Assembly (NCBI GenBank): GCA_934717855.1
Contig: CAKUZI010000005.1
Location: 113,687 to 177,686, forward strand
Source of the DNA: an uncultured Candidatus Melainabacteria bacterium
Lineage (GTDB): Bacteria; Cyanobacteriota; Vampirovibrionia; Gastranaerophilales; Gastranaerophilaceae
DNA length: 64,000 bases
Reading direction: 5' to 3'
Shown: one piece after another, positions 1 to 8,042 of the stretch
How the letters are laid out: every line of letters begins with the position of its first letter
How positions within the stretch are numbered: position 1 is the first letter of the stretch
Notes under the pieces: generated by a model
What the model saw: only the letters and a program-made list of their open reading frames with translations
Databases searched by the model: none
What the model was told of the DNA's origin: nothing
Translations under genes and position numbers: made by a program

Positions 1-917
1 ACGAAAAAATAATTCAAATTACGAATACAATTATTGAAGAATTAAGATTAAAGCATAAATTCAAAACTCCAATTATGCAAAGCAAAGAGCTTATACCTGA
101 ATACAAAATTGTTTCAAAGTATTTTGGTGTAGAAAATTCTTTACTTTATGACACGCAAAAAATCCCAGTCACAGAAGATTTTTCTGAAATGTATAATCTT
201 AAATATTTTCCTGCAACAAAAACAGATTTGAAACTAGAAGTAAAAAATGGCAAAATATTTTTGTCAAATAGCCAAAACAAACGAGTTCAAATTGAATTTG
301 TAAGATTTAAAGATGATGGTGACACATACAATTTTGGAGCTATTGAAGATGATTTGGGCGAAATTGCAGAAGTTTATTCATTTAAAAACAATATCATTAA
401 AACAAGCTTTTTTGATGTCCAAATTGAGTTTGGCGAAACTATAAACTTTAAAATAGAATGGGATAATAAACTTAAAAACCATTTGTGGCAGGTTAAATTT
501 ACACTAAAAAAACCAATAACAGAAACATATTCAGAAGACCTGAATTCTGTTATCAAACGAGAATTTAATCCAAATTATGACATGCGGAAACATTTACCAA
601 AAACAAAAGGAATTGAAGTTAAGACTAACTTTGCTCCAATGCAAAGATACGTCGGAGTTCAGGGCTTTGGAGTTATTACGCAAGGACTAACGGAGTACGA
701 AGTCAAAGAAAAGTCTTTACTTGTTACCATTTTGAGAAGTACAGGAATTATTTCAAATCCGCACAACCCATCTCGTTCAACTCCTGCTGGCCCACCGATA
801 AATGTTCCGGAAGCACAGCAATTAGGCTATAATTGTGCAGAATTTTCTTTAGCGTTCTTTGAACCAGAAGAATACCAAAAATATATTGATATTGATTTTC
901 CACCAATTACAGATTAA
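1..917 (+). CDS. C-terminal part of a GH38-type alpha-mannosidase (5' end outside window)
   Basis: The frame is open from base 3 to the TAA at 915-917, so this is the tail of a longer gene and the methionine at 75 is internal; about 304 codons are visible. The end of the protein is beta-rich and carries GLTEYEV, LLVTILRS and a proline-rich AGPPINVPEAQQLG stretch. These resemble the conserved C-terminal block of glycoside hydrolase family 38 alpha-mannosidases (the LTLLRS and TPxAQxLG region). The family removes terminal mannose from glycans or mannosyl-glycerate using a catalytic Asp and zinc in the N-terminal barrel, which is not in the window. The next gene, a pseudopilin, starts 32 bases downstream with its own ribosome binding site, so the two may be cotranscribed. 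The family call is from motif memory; another large beta-sandwich glycosidase is possible. Confidence 0.68.
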   Translation, partial: EKIIQITNTIIEELRLKHKFKTPIMQSKELIPEYKIVSKYFGVENSLLYDTQKIPVTEDFSEMYNLKYFPATKTDLKLEVKNGKIFLSNSQNKRVQIEFVRFKDDGDTYNFGAIEDDLGEIAEVYSFKNNIIKTSFFDVQIEFGETINFKIEWDNKLKNHLWQVKFTLKKPITETYSEDLNSVIKREFNPNYDMRKHLPKTKGIEVKTNFAPMQRYVGVQGFGVITQGLTEYEVKEKSLLVTILRSTGIISNPHNPSRSTPAGPPINVPEAQQLGYNCAEFSLAFFEPEEYQKYIDIDFPPITD

Positions 918-949
918 AATAAGAACAAATAAAATAAAAGGAGAGTAAC

Positions 950-1765
950 ATGTTTAATAATAAATCAAGGATTCCCCCCCCCGAAACACTTTTCATTTTA
1001 AACAAATCCAATTACATTAATGCAATTGGACATATCAAAAGAAACAACGGATTTACACTTGCAGAAGTTTTAATTACTCTCGGAATTATTGGTATCGTTG
1101 CAGCAATAACTTTACCAACTATTATAACCAACTATCAAGACAAAATCACAGTTACAAAAGTAAAAAAAGCTTACACAATTTTTTCTCAAGCATATTTAAG
1201 AGCTATTGATGATAATGGAGGACTTCCTAAAGAAGAATGGGATTGTAGTAAATTTGAAAATACATCTGATGGGTCAAAATTTGCAAGATGCTATATGAGT
1301 TACATGCTACCATACCTAAAAAAAGTAGAAAATTGCTATGTTGATTCTAATACTAGAAAAAAATGTCACTTTTCGTCTCTTACAGATAATAATAATACGC
1401 AAGGGAAAAATACACCACTTTATAACTTACATGGGGAAATACACGGTTATTTAGGCGATGGTGGAGGTGCATATTCAATTGCCTCTGATGGAATTGAATT
1501 TATGATGTATAGAGATTATATAGCTATTAAAACAGATACAAATAGTAAAAATATCTTAAACAAAAATTTGTTCTTCTTTAATTTGGATAATAACAAATTA
1601 AGAACAACAACTGTATACCAGACCAATATAGAACAATATTGGACGGGATTTACTTGTCCTGGCTGTACTTCAATAGCTACAGGTTGGATTATACAGCATT
1701 CAAATCTAGATTACTTAAGATGCCCTGATAAGGTCAAAATAAATGGTCCATACTCTTGTAAATAA
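950..1765 (+). CDS. Prepilin-type pseudopilin with a C9 tract before the cleavage site
   Basis: A 271-residue class III signal protein. The prepilin peptidase site is G34|F35, followed by FTLAEVLITLG with Glu at +5 and a hydrophobic helix, then a globular Cys-containing C-terminal domain. Such proteins are processed by a PilD-type peptidase and assembled into type IV pilus or type II secretion pseudopili. The ATG at 950 has a good AAGGAG site. The 34-residue leader is unusually long and is encoded partly by nine consecutive C (974-982, Ile-Pro-Pro-Pro). With nine C the start codon is in frame with the pilin domain; gain or loss of one base would abolish it, and no other Met lies before the cleavage site. 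It follows the GH38 gene closely. The C-terminal domain lacks the D-x-NG-PN motif of the other pseudopilins here, so its role (major, minor or adhesin-like) is unknown. Confidence 0.85.
   Translation: MFNNKSRIPPPETLFILNKSNYINAIGHIKRNNGFTLAEVLITLGIIGIVAAITLPTIITNYQDKITVTKVKKAYTIFSQAYLRAIDDNGGLPKEEWDCSKFENTSDGSKFARCYMSYMLPYLKKVENCYVDSNTRKKCHFSSLTDNNNTQGKNTPLYNLHGEIHGYLGDGGGAYSIASDGIEFMMYRDYIAIKTDTNSKNILNKNLFFFNLDNNKLRTTTVYQTNIEQYWTGFTCPGCTSIATGWIIQHSNLDYLRCPDKVKINGPYSCK
974..982 (+). repeat. Poly-C tract (9 C) in the leader of the pseudopilin gene
   Basis: Nine consecutive C encode three prolines 8 codons after the start and upstream of the prepilin cleavage site. The local sequence is AT-rich. 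In the state seen the gene is in frame. Slipped-strand mispairing in such tracts is a known cause of phase variation in other bacteria. Confidence 0.85.
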
Positions 1766-2375
1766 CTAATTTTACAAAAAATTTAACAAAGAGCGGTTCA
1801 AGCAATATAAAGGCCTGATACGGCTCGCGTTAACAAAACCCGAATATCACCCAAAGCGGTATTTAGAACATTAAAAAAATTTTACTAATTTTTAACAAAA
1901 GCGCAAACACAAACACTGTCCCAAAGGGGGGAAGCCGACTTCGTCGGCAAAAAAAAACCCTATCTGAAAGATAGAGTTCGGAATACTTTTACGTAATTCC
2001 TCGTGTGTGTAGAAGGTTAGTGTGTAGTAGGTAGTGTAAATTATATATCTCGTGTTTATTTAAATCTTTTTTTGTTTAGCTATCGCTTACATATTAATAA
2101 AGTATTTTTGTTGTATATAATTGCTATATATTGTTTATTTCGTTACAATTGTTTACAAAGTTCTGTAAAGGCTATTTTTACAAGTATTTAAGATTGAAAG
2201 CATGGTAAAATTTTCAATCAAAACTTTGTTTTTTATTAAACTTAATTCCCTGTACTCCCTTTGTAATATAAATATTCCCTCTTTTTTATAAAATTAACAC
2301 TATTTTTAGAAAAACATCCATGTTTTTATAAACTCTCTTTTACCCCGTCTTTACTTAATCTTAATATATAAAGTA
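1766..2375. other. 610-base intergenic region before the glnA promoter
   Basis: No convincing reading frame. It holds a perfect small hairpin at 1933-1947 (GCCGAC, TTC, GTCGGC) next to a run of A, a second small hairpin near 1970-1984 (CTATC, TGAAA, GATAG), and AT-rich DNA with several TTTACA/TGTAAA half-sites near 2140-2190. The first half has a less AT-rich composition than the rest and could encode a small RNA, but I cannot match it to a known family. No T-run follows the hairpin on either strand, so it is not a standard terminator. Confidence 0.4.
2152..2169. promoter_or_regulatory. Candidate operator palindrome upstream of glnA
   Basis: TTTACA and TGTAAA form a perfect inverted repeat with a 6-base centre, about 210 bases upstream of the glnA -35 box. 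Further TTACA half-sites flank it. The spacing does not fit the TnrA/GlnR consensus (TGTNA-N7-TNACA) or an NtcA site (GTA-N8-TAC), so the regulator is unknown. Confidence 0.3.
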
Positions 2376-2404
2376 TTGACCTTTTTCAAAAAAAGTATTC
2401 TAAT
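2376..2404 (+). promoter_or_regulatory. Predicted sigma-70-type promoter of glnA
   Basis: TTGACC (2376-2381), a 17-base spacer and TCTAAT (2399-2404) match the -35 and -10 consensus closely. The predicted start near 2411 leaves a leader of about 28 bases before the ATG. Confidence 0.6.
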
Positions 2405-2438
2405 AATAAAGTACTAATTAGAGAAGAAAGAGGTCTAT

Positions 2439-3803
2439 ATGAAAGAATTTATGCACACCAGATTAGACAACAAACAGTTTACGGAAGAAGATATTAAAGG
2501 CTTTATTAAAGACTATAATATCAAGTTTATCAAACTTCAGTTTGTTGATATTAACGGACAAGTTAAAAATATGACTATCCCTTCTCACCATATTGAAAAA
2601 GCTTTGAATAACGAAATTATGTTGGATGGTTCTTCTATTAAGGGATTTAGAAGCATTGAAACATCAGATATGTTTTTCCATCCTGATAAAAATTCTTTCC
2701 AAATTTTACCTTGGAGAGGAAAAGACGGAGTTAATTCTGCAAGATTAATTTGCGATATTTATAACGCTGACGGAACTCCTTTTGAAGGTTGTCCAAGATG
2801 CAATTTAAAGAGAATTATGAAAGAGGCTGAAAAAATGGGCTTTTCTATGAACGTAGGGCCGGAAGCAGAATTCTTCTTATTCTCAAAAGATAAAGATGGC
2901 AATGTAACAACATCAACTCAAGATAGTGCCGGTTATTACGATGTTGGGCCAGAAGATTTAGGGGAAGATGTTCGATCTGACATTGTTTTAACATTACAAG
3001 AAATGGGATTTGATATTGAAGCCTCTCACCACGAAGTTGCAGACGGGCAACACGAAGTTGACTTCAGATATGCAGATATTTTAACAGCAGCAGATAATGT
3101 TGCGACATTCAAGGTTGCTGTTAAAGCCATTGCTGCAAGACATAATTTACATGCAACATTCATGCCAAAACCTATTTACGGAATTAACGGTTCCGGCATG
3201 CACTGTAATGTATCTTTGTTTAAAAACGGTAAAAATGCTTTTTATGACGAAAAAGCAGAATATCAGCTTTCAGATGTTGCAAAATACTCAATCGGCGGGA
3301 TGTTGAAACACGTAAAAAGTATTACAGCCGTTCTTAACCCAACCGTAAACAGTTTCAAACGTTTGGTTCCTGGGTACGAAGCTCCTGTTTATCTTGCTTG
3401 GTCATTAGCAAACAGAAGTGCATTATTGAGAGTTCCAGCAAAACGAGGAGCCTCAACTCGTGTAGAACTTCGTTCTCCGGATCCAGCTTGTAACCCATAC
3501 TTAGCATTTGCAGTTATATTGGAAGCTTGTCTGGATGGTGTTAGAAACAAAATTGATCCACCAGCACCTGTAGAAAGCAATATTTACAAATTAACAACTA
3601 AAGAACGCAAAAAGCAAAGAATTGATTCTCTTCCGGGAAGTTTAGCAGATGCAATTGATTTGTTTGATAAATCTTTAGTTTCACGAGCTGCTCTTGGAGA
3701 TCACATTTTCAATGAATTCCTTTCTGCAAAGAAAAAGGAATGGGATTCATTCAGAACATATGTTTCTCAATGGGAAATCGACAGATATCTCGAAAGATAC
3801 TAA
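2439..3803 (+). CDS. glnA: Glutamine synthetase, type I
   Basis: Makes glutamine from glutamate, ammonia and ATP in the cytoplasm; it is the main entry of ammonium into metabolism. The 454-residue protein has the GSI order: an N-terminal beta-grasp domain with DGSSIKGF, then the catalytic barrel with GPEAEFFLF, the NGSGMHCN block, and an arginine-rich RVELRSPDP segment. The usual adenylylation-loop motif (NLYDLP) is absent; the equivalent region reads NIYKLTTKE, as in the GSI-alpha type that is controlled by feedback rather than adenylylation. AGAGG lies 5-6 bases before the ATG at 2439; a second ATG four codons later is possible. It stands alone with its own promoter and ends in a strong terminator shared with the convergent DUF512 gene. 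Confidence 0.95.
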   Translation: MKEFMHTRLDNKQFTEEDIKGFIKDYNIKFIKLQFVDINGQVKNMTIPSHHIEKALNNEIMLDGSSIKGFRSIETSDMFFHPDKNSFQILPWRGKDGVNSARLICDIYNADGTPFEGCPRCNLKRIMKEAEKMGFSMNVGPEAEFFLFSKDKDGNVTTSTQDSAGYYDVGPEDLGEDVRSDIVLTLQEMGFDIEASHHEVADGQHEVDFRYADILTAADNVATFKVAVKAIAARHNLHATFMPKPIYGINGSGMHCNVSLFKNGKNAFYDEKAEYQLSDVAKYSIGGMLKHVKSITAVLNPTVNSFKRLVPGYEAPVYLAWSLANRSALLRVPAKRGASTRVELRSPDPACNPYLAFAVILEACLDGVRNKIDPPAPVESNIYKLTTKERKKQRIDSLPGSLADAIDLFDKSLVSRAALGDHIFNEFLSAKKKEWDSFRTYVSQWEIDRYLERY

Positions 3804-3810
3804 TAAACTA

Positions 3811-3841
3811 AAAAAAGCCTTCTTAAGTGAAGGCTTTTTTA
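3811..3841. terminator. Bidirectional terminator between glnA and the DUF512 gene
   Basis: GCCTTC and GAAGGC form a stem with loop TTAAGT, flanked by A6 on the left and T6 on the right, so it can end transcription from both sides. Confidence 0.85.
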
Positions 3842-5110
3842 TTAAACCAAATTCCAAACATACTCAACTATTTCTTTTGTTGAATAAATATCTTTAATTA
3901 CAAAAAACTCTTTTCCCGTTTGTTCTTTAACATAAGACAAAGTCTTTCCATCCAAAAACATCTCGGAATAAGGTTTTAGCATAACTGATGAAATCACAAC
4001 CACATCAGTATCTAAATCTTTTACTGTGCGAATTAAGTCATCGGTCGTAATCAAGCCGGAAACAGTAATATCTTGTCCCCAATAATCTGATTTGACAGGA
4101 TTTAATGTAACTTTTAGATTTTTTATTTTGTTTAACTTTTTTGCAATTTTTTCTACCGCATAAACTGCAGCGTACCCTGTTGCAAACGAAATCTTAAAAG
4201 GTTTGCTTATTTTTTGAGGCAATTCTCGGGATTTAAAATCTTCCAAAAGCATTCTCAAAGAACCAACACCGTCATCAAGTTGATTGTAATTCCCGTAATA
4301 CCTAGATGGAGGTATTTCACGTCCTGCGAGCAAGAAAAATTCATCTGAGCAACAAACTCGTTTGAATTTTGAAGCAATATCAAGAACTTGCTCTGCGCAT
4401 TTTTTGTCTACTTGTTTGAGTTTTTCTTCTCTGAATTGTGTAATTCCAACAGGAACAATAGCAACAGAAAGAACTGTATTTTTCAATTCTGCCAAATCTG
4501 ACAATGTTCTTTCTAATTCTTTGCCATCATTTATCCCCGGACAAAGCACAATTTGCGCGTGAAACGGAATTTTATTTTTTCTAAACCATTTTAAATTTTC
4601 CAACGCTTTTCCTGCATTAGGATTTCTTAGCATTTTCACCCTTAAATCCGGATTTGTTGTATGAACAGACACATAAAACGGTCCAAGATGCATTCTTTTA
4701 ATTCTGTCTCTATCCTTGTCTGTAAAGTTTGTCAAGGTAATATATGTACCTTGAAGATAAGACAACCTGTAATCATCGTCTTTAATATATAAAGTATCTC
4801 GTAAACCCTTTGGTTGTTGGTCCACAAAACAAAAAATACAATGATTTAAACAAGGTTTAATCCTATCAAAAACCGCACTTTCAAAAACTATTCCTAAATC
4901 TTCATCATAATCTTTTTCAAGTTCAACAACTTCAACTTCACCATCAGTCTTTTTTATTTCAAGAGTTAACAAATCTGATTTACAAAAAAAGTTATAATCA
5001 ATCATATCAAGCATTTTCACATCATCAATAGATACAATTTCATCTCCTGCTTGTATTTCTAACTCTTCAGCGATAGAACCTTTTATAACAGAACTAACTA
5101 TTGCGGGCAT
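3842..5110 (-). CDS. DUF512-family PDZ/radical-SAM iron-sulfur protein
   Basis: About 422 residues. An N-terminal PDZ-like segment (roughly residues 1-55, ending in GDEIVSIDD) is followed by a radical-SAM type cluster motif C87-x3-C91-x2-C94 (CLNHCIFC) and the DUF512 C-terminal domain with the FATGYAAV block. The family is widespread in Firmicutes and Cyanobacteria; its reaction is unknown. The start is taken at the ATG 5108-5110 because GGAG sits 7 bases before it; an upstream in-frame TTG extension lies inside the PadR gene. It overlaps the end of the PadR gene by 17 bases, so the two are probably cotranscribed and translationally coupled. Confidence 0.85.
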   Translation of the reverse strand: MPAIVSSVIKGSIAEELEIQAGDEIVSIDDVKMLDMIDYNFFCKSDLLTLEIKKTDGEVEVVELEKDYDEDLGIVFESAVFDRIKPCLNHCIFCFVDQQPKGLRDTLYIKDDDYRLSYLQGTYITLTNFTDKDRDRIKRMHLGPFYVSVHTTNPDLRVKMLRNPNAGKALENLKWFRKNKIPFHAQIVLCPGINDGKELERTLSDLAELKNTVLSVAIVPVGITQFREEKLKQVDKKCAEQVLDIASKFKRVCCSDEFFLLAGREIPPSRYYGNYNQLDDGVGSLRMLLEDFKSRELPQKISKPFKISFATGYAAVYAVEKIAKKLNKIKNLKVTLNPVKSDYWGQDITVSGLITTDDLIRTVKDLDTDVVVISSVMLKPYSEMFLDGKTLSYVKEQTGKEFFVIKDIYSTKEIVEYVWNLV

Positions 5111-5618
5111 TATCTTTCTCCAATCCCTCAATCAATGTTATAAAATTCGAAAATTCGCACATTGCATTATCGATAACAACTTTTTGATAAAAATTAATAT
5201 GATTATATTCGTCATTCAACACATTTTGAGATGCAACTTTAAATTGGATTGCACGAGATTTAATCAAAAAGAATAATCTTTTGCGCTCATCTGTGTTTAA
5301 GCAATCTGCACAACACAATTTAGCTCTTGCATTAGACAAAAACTGAAGCGGATTATCACTTAAATCTTCCAACATCAATCGTTTTAATTCAGAAATTCCG
5401 TCTTTTGAAATTTCATAGTAAACTGATAATTTTCCACCATCAGACATCAATTTCCGAGAAGTCAAGCATTTCTTTTCTTCCAAACGGCGAAGAGCTGGTT
5501 TCAACGCTCCGAAACTCGGTTTTGTAAAAGGAGCAAAATTTTCATCTATGCGTTTTTGTATCGCATACATCGTAAAATCTCTTTTCAACAAAACATATAA
5601 AATTAGAAGTTCAATCAT
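5094..5618 (-). CDS. PadR-family transcriptional regulator
   Basis: A 174-residue protein. Residues 1-80 form a winged helix typical of PadR (LLILYVLLKRDFTMYAIQK start, a K-x-S-x-G-x-LxPALRRLE helix, and a beta wing with YYEISKDG). A helical C-terminal dimerisation part follows. PadR proteins are usually small ligand-responsive repressors acting on a neighbouring gene. The downstream DUF512 gene overlaps it and is the obvious partner in the transcript. No ribosome binding site precedes the ATG at 5618; instead a TAATAT -10 box with an upstream TG ends exactly 6 bases before it, which predicts a leaderless mRNA. The ligand is unknown. Confidence 0.85.
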   Translation of the reverse strand: MIELLILYVLLKRDFTMYAIQKRIDENFAPFTKPSFGALKPALRRLEEKKCLTSRKLMSDGGKLSVYYEISKDGISELKRLMLEDLSDNPLQFLSNARAKLCCADCLNTDERKRLFFLIKSRAIQFKVASQNVLNDEYNHINFYQKVVIDNAMCEFSNFITLIEGLEKDNARNS

Positions 5619-5624
5619 ACTAAA

Positions 5625-5633
5625 ATATTAACA
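5625..5633 (-). promoter_or_regulatory. Extended -10 promoter of the padR gene (leaderless arrangement)
   Basis: Read on the minus strand: TG, one base, TAATAT, then six bases (TTTAGT) and the ATG. The -35 region is poor, as is common with extended -10 promoters. Transcription should begin at or next to the A of the start codon. Confidence 0.5.
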
Positions 5634-5664
5634 TAAATAAACAATATTAAAAGTAACTCTATCA

Positions 5665-6291
5665 TTACTTAAAAGCATCTTGCAAATTATGAACTCCGCC
5701 TTTTTCCATTGGCAAACAATATGTCACATTCGGGTGAAAATAATAATCACCTTTTGCATTACGCATAATAACAAAACTAAACAAATCGTATCCCGCACGA
5801 TTAGGGAATAACATTCCATTAGTATCAACCGCAAAAAGTGGATTTTGAACATTCGCAGGCATATTAAACACTGTCAATATAGTTTTATCATTCATTACAA
5901 AAGTCTGATTATACCTATTAATCATATTTTCAGAGAACCCTGCACATTGAGGATTTCCAATATAATTTTTATAAACCGGAACGCAACCTTTTGCAAATGC
6001 ATTATTTTTACAATATTTAGTAACACGTAAATTAGTCGCAAAATTTTTGTAAAATTTATCACAATGCGAATAATCAGACGGATATTTTCTGTCAGAACTA
6101 AAATAACATCCTGTATCCCCCTCCATTTCATCCGCAGTAATCAGCAATGCTTGAGAATAAACTGAATACAATTTTTTAAATGACACAATCGCGGTTCTAT
6201 CAACAAAATAAATTGTTAGTTTTACTGAAATTAAAGCTAATAAAACAAAATAAATCGCAATTCCAACCAACCCTCTTAATTGCCCCTGCAT
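5665..6291 (-). CDS. Pilin-like protein without the canonical prepilin site
   Basis: A 208-residue protein with one N-terminal hydrophobic helix (about residues 8-30) and a globular Cys-rich domain. Its C-terminal part, FAVDTNG...PNRAGYDLFSF, matches the conserved region of the pseudopilin at 21743 (DTNG...GPNRFGYDIFRYE), and KLYSVYSQAL after the helix matches the usual pilin alpha-1 helix. The N-terminus, however, lacks the FTLAEV motif and the Glu at +5. It may therefore be an unprocessed, membrane-anchored relative, or a minor pseudopilin like GspK, which also lacks that Glu. The ATG directly follows the ilvB stop (TAG-ATG), with GGAG inside the end of ilvB, so it is translationally coupled to ilvB, an unexplained pairing. 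Confidence 0.6.
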   Translation of the reverse strand: MQGQLRGLVGIAIYFVLLALISVKLTIYFVDRTAIVSFKKLYSVYSQALLITADEMEGDTGCYFSSDRKYPSDYSHCDKFYKNFATNLRVTKYCKNNAFAKGCVPVYKNYIGNPQCAGFSENMINRYNQTFVMNDKTILTVFNMPANVQNPLFAVDTNGMLFPNRAGYDLFSFVIMRNAKGDYYFHPNVTYCLPMEKGGVHNLQDAFK

Positions 6292-7914
6292 CTACAAAAG
6301 CTCCTTTGGTTCAATCGCACAATCAATAATAAATGTTCCATCAGCAGATAAAGCTTCATTTACAGCATTTTCAACATTTTCTAATTTTTCTACTCTTAAC
6401 GCTTTAGCGCCATAACTTTCTGCTAATTTTATAAAATCCGGATTTGATATTTTGGTTGCGAAATATCTTTCATCACAAGATTTTTCCTGAAATTGTCTTA
6501 CCATTCCAAGATACCCGTTATCTAAGATAAAAATTTTCACCGGCAAATTATAATCCATACAAGTAGCAAGTTCTTGCATATTCATCTGAAAAGAACCGTC
6601 TCCGGCAATACAAATAACCGGTTTGTTTTCTGCAATACAAGCTCCTATCGAAGCTGGGAAGCCAAACCCCATAGTTCCCAACCCACCTGATGTGATAAAT
6701 TTATTCGGAGAATTAAATTGTAAATACCTTGCAGTCCAAACCTGATGTTGACCAACTTCAGTAGTCACAACCAAATTTTTTCCTTTTAAACAATTCGCAA
6801 TTTTTTCTAAAACCTCAAAAGAGTGCATATTATCAGTTCTTTTAAGCGGTTTTTTATTACTTTTTTTTAATTCTTGGGCTTGTTTTAGCCATTCTGTGTA
6901 ATTAAATTTTCCAAATTTTAAGACTTCAGCATTCAAAGTTTCTAAAACACTTCCAGCGTCACCAACTACACCAATTTTAGCCGGAATAATTTTTGAAATT
7001 TCTTTGCTATCAATGTCTATATGAACCAGTTTTTTAGACAATTCTTCTTTTTTAAAACAACAAGTAATTCTGTCATTAAAGCGAGTTCCGACAGCTATAA
7101 CTAAATCACTTTCTCTTACTGCTTGATTTGCACTATTTTGCCCAAAAATCCCTATCATTCCGAGATAATTTTCATCGAATTTCGGATACGCGCCTAATCC
7201 CATCATCGTAGAAACTACTGGAATATTCAAAGATTCAACAAATTCAAAAACTTTTTTAGATGCTCCTCCTTGAACAACTCCACCACCGACAATTAAAAGA
7301 GGTCTTTTGGCAAAATTTAACGCATCTATAATTTCAGAAACATTTGCTTGCGAAGATTTAATTTCCGATTTTAAATCTTCTAAAATAAATTCTGCTTCTT
7401 CTGTAAAAACATTTTTTGTAATATCTATTACAACAGGGCCTTTTCTTCCATTCATTGCAAGTTCAAAAGCTTCTCTAACCGTTTTTTCTAAATCTTTTGC
7501 ACTTGTAACCTGAAACCCTTTTTTAGTACACGACTTTGTTATATCGATAATATCAACTTCTTGAAAAGCGTCTTTATGCAACAATTCTGAAGAGACTTGT
7601 CCTGTTATAACAACAAGCGGGTAATTATCAAGATATGCATTTGCTAATCCTGTCACAATATTAGTAGCTCCAGGTCCTGATGTAACAAGAGCAACTCCAC
7701 ATTTTTCGGTAACTCTGGAATACCCCTCAGCAGCATGGACAACAGCTTGCTCATGACGCATTAAATAATGTTTGATAGCTTTTTGTTTTGACAATTCATC
7801 ATATACATTAAGAACAATTCCGCCCGGGTAACCGAAAATTGTGTCAATACCAAGGCTTTCCAATGTTTTTAATAATATTTTTGCCCCTGATAATGTCTTT
7901 GTTATTGTCTGCAT
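6292..7914 (-). CDS. ilvB: Acetolactate synthase, large (catalytic) subunit
   Basis: Thiamine-diphosphate enzyme joining two pyruvates, or pyruvate and 2-ketobutyrate, in the first common step of valine, leucine and isoleucine synthesis. The 540-residue protein has the three ThDP-family domains: the PYR domain with the catalytic Glu in RHEQAVVHAAEGY, a central FAD-binding-type domain, and the PP domain with GDGSFQMN...ILDNGYLGMVRQFQ. The Trp usual in the GMVRQWQ segment is Phe here. The start at 7914 is chosen because GGAG lies about 8 bases upstream; a 12-codon upstream extension has no site. No regulatory subunit gene (ilvH/ilvN) is adjacent, and ilvC lies 21 kb away. The pilin-like gene follows without a gap. 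Confidence 0.93.
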   Translation of the reverse strand: MQTITKTLSGAKILLKTLESLGIDTIFGYPGGIVLNVYDELSKQKAIKHYLMRHEQAVVHAAEGYSRVTEKCGVALVTSGPGATNIVTGLANAYLDNYPLVVITGQVSSELLHKDAFQEVDIIDITKSCTKKGFQVTSAKDLEKTVREAFELAMNGRKGPVVIDITKNVFTEEAEFILEDLKSEIKSSQANVSEIIDALNFAKRPLLIVGGGVVQGGASKKVFEFVESLNIPVVSTMMGLGAYPKFDENYLGMIGIFGQNSANQAVRESDLVIAVGTRFNDRITCCFKKEELSKKLVHIDIDSKEISKIIPAKIGVVGDAGSVLETLNAEVLKFGKFNYTEWLKQAQELKKSNKKPLKRTDNMHSFEVLEKIANCLKGKNLVVTTEVGQHQVWTARYLQFNSPNKFITSGGLGTMGFGFPASIGACIAENKPVICIAGDGSFQMNMQELATCMDYNLPVKIFILDNGYLGMVRQFQEKSCDERYFATKISNPDFIKLAESYGAKALRVEKLENVENAVNEALSADGTFIIDCAIEPKELL

Positions 7915-7965
7915 AAAACTAACTCCACTATTATATAATGATTTTACCACAGGAAATCAGTTTAT

Positions 7966-8022
7966 GCAAAACTCTAAAATTTTTATCTTCTACTAGCAAA
8001 AAAATTTTTTAGAGTTTTTAAA
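7966..8022 (+). repeat. Conserved leader repeat, copy 1
   Basis: The first 36 bases are identical to the copy at 8650, and similarity continues to about 8022. The segment starts with ACTCTAAAA and ends with TTTTAGAGT, so it can fold into a long AU-rich stem enclosing the loop ATCTTCTACTAGC. It lies just before the ribosome binding site of the first F-motif paralogue. Confidence 0.75.
7994..8010 (+). promoter_or_regulatory. TAGC-A-tract box upstream of F-motif gene 8043
   Basis: The 17-base box differs at two positions from TAGCAAAAAATATTTTT, which occurs exactly upstream of two other F-motif genes. It ends 32 bases before the ATG. Confidence 0.5.
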
Positions 8023-8042
8023 ATAAAGGAAAAGGAGAAGAT

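Noticed and set aside
75..917. A complete 280-residue gene starting at the ATG at 75
   Set aside because: The frame is open back to base 3 and the product looks like the tail of a larger glycosidase, so this ATG is internal.
1790..1850. A second tRNA suggested by a GGTTCAAG segment
   Set aside because: No acceptor stem or anticodon arm can be formed around it.
1933..1960. Intrinsic terminator after the first pseudopilin
   Set aside because: The hairpin is followed by A on the plus strand and has no T run on the minus strand.
1766..2375. A cyanobacterial glnA-type glutamine riboswitch
   Set aside because: I could not find the family's conserved sequence blocks; the long leader alone is not evidence.
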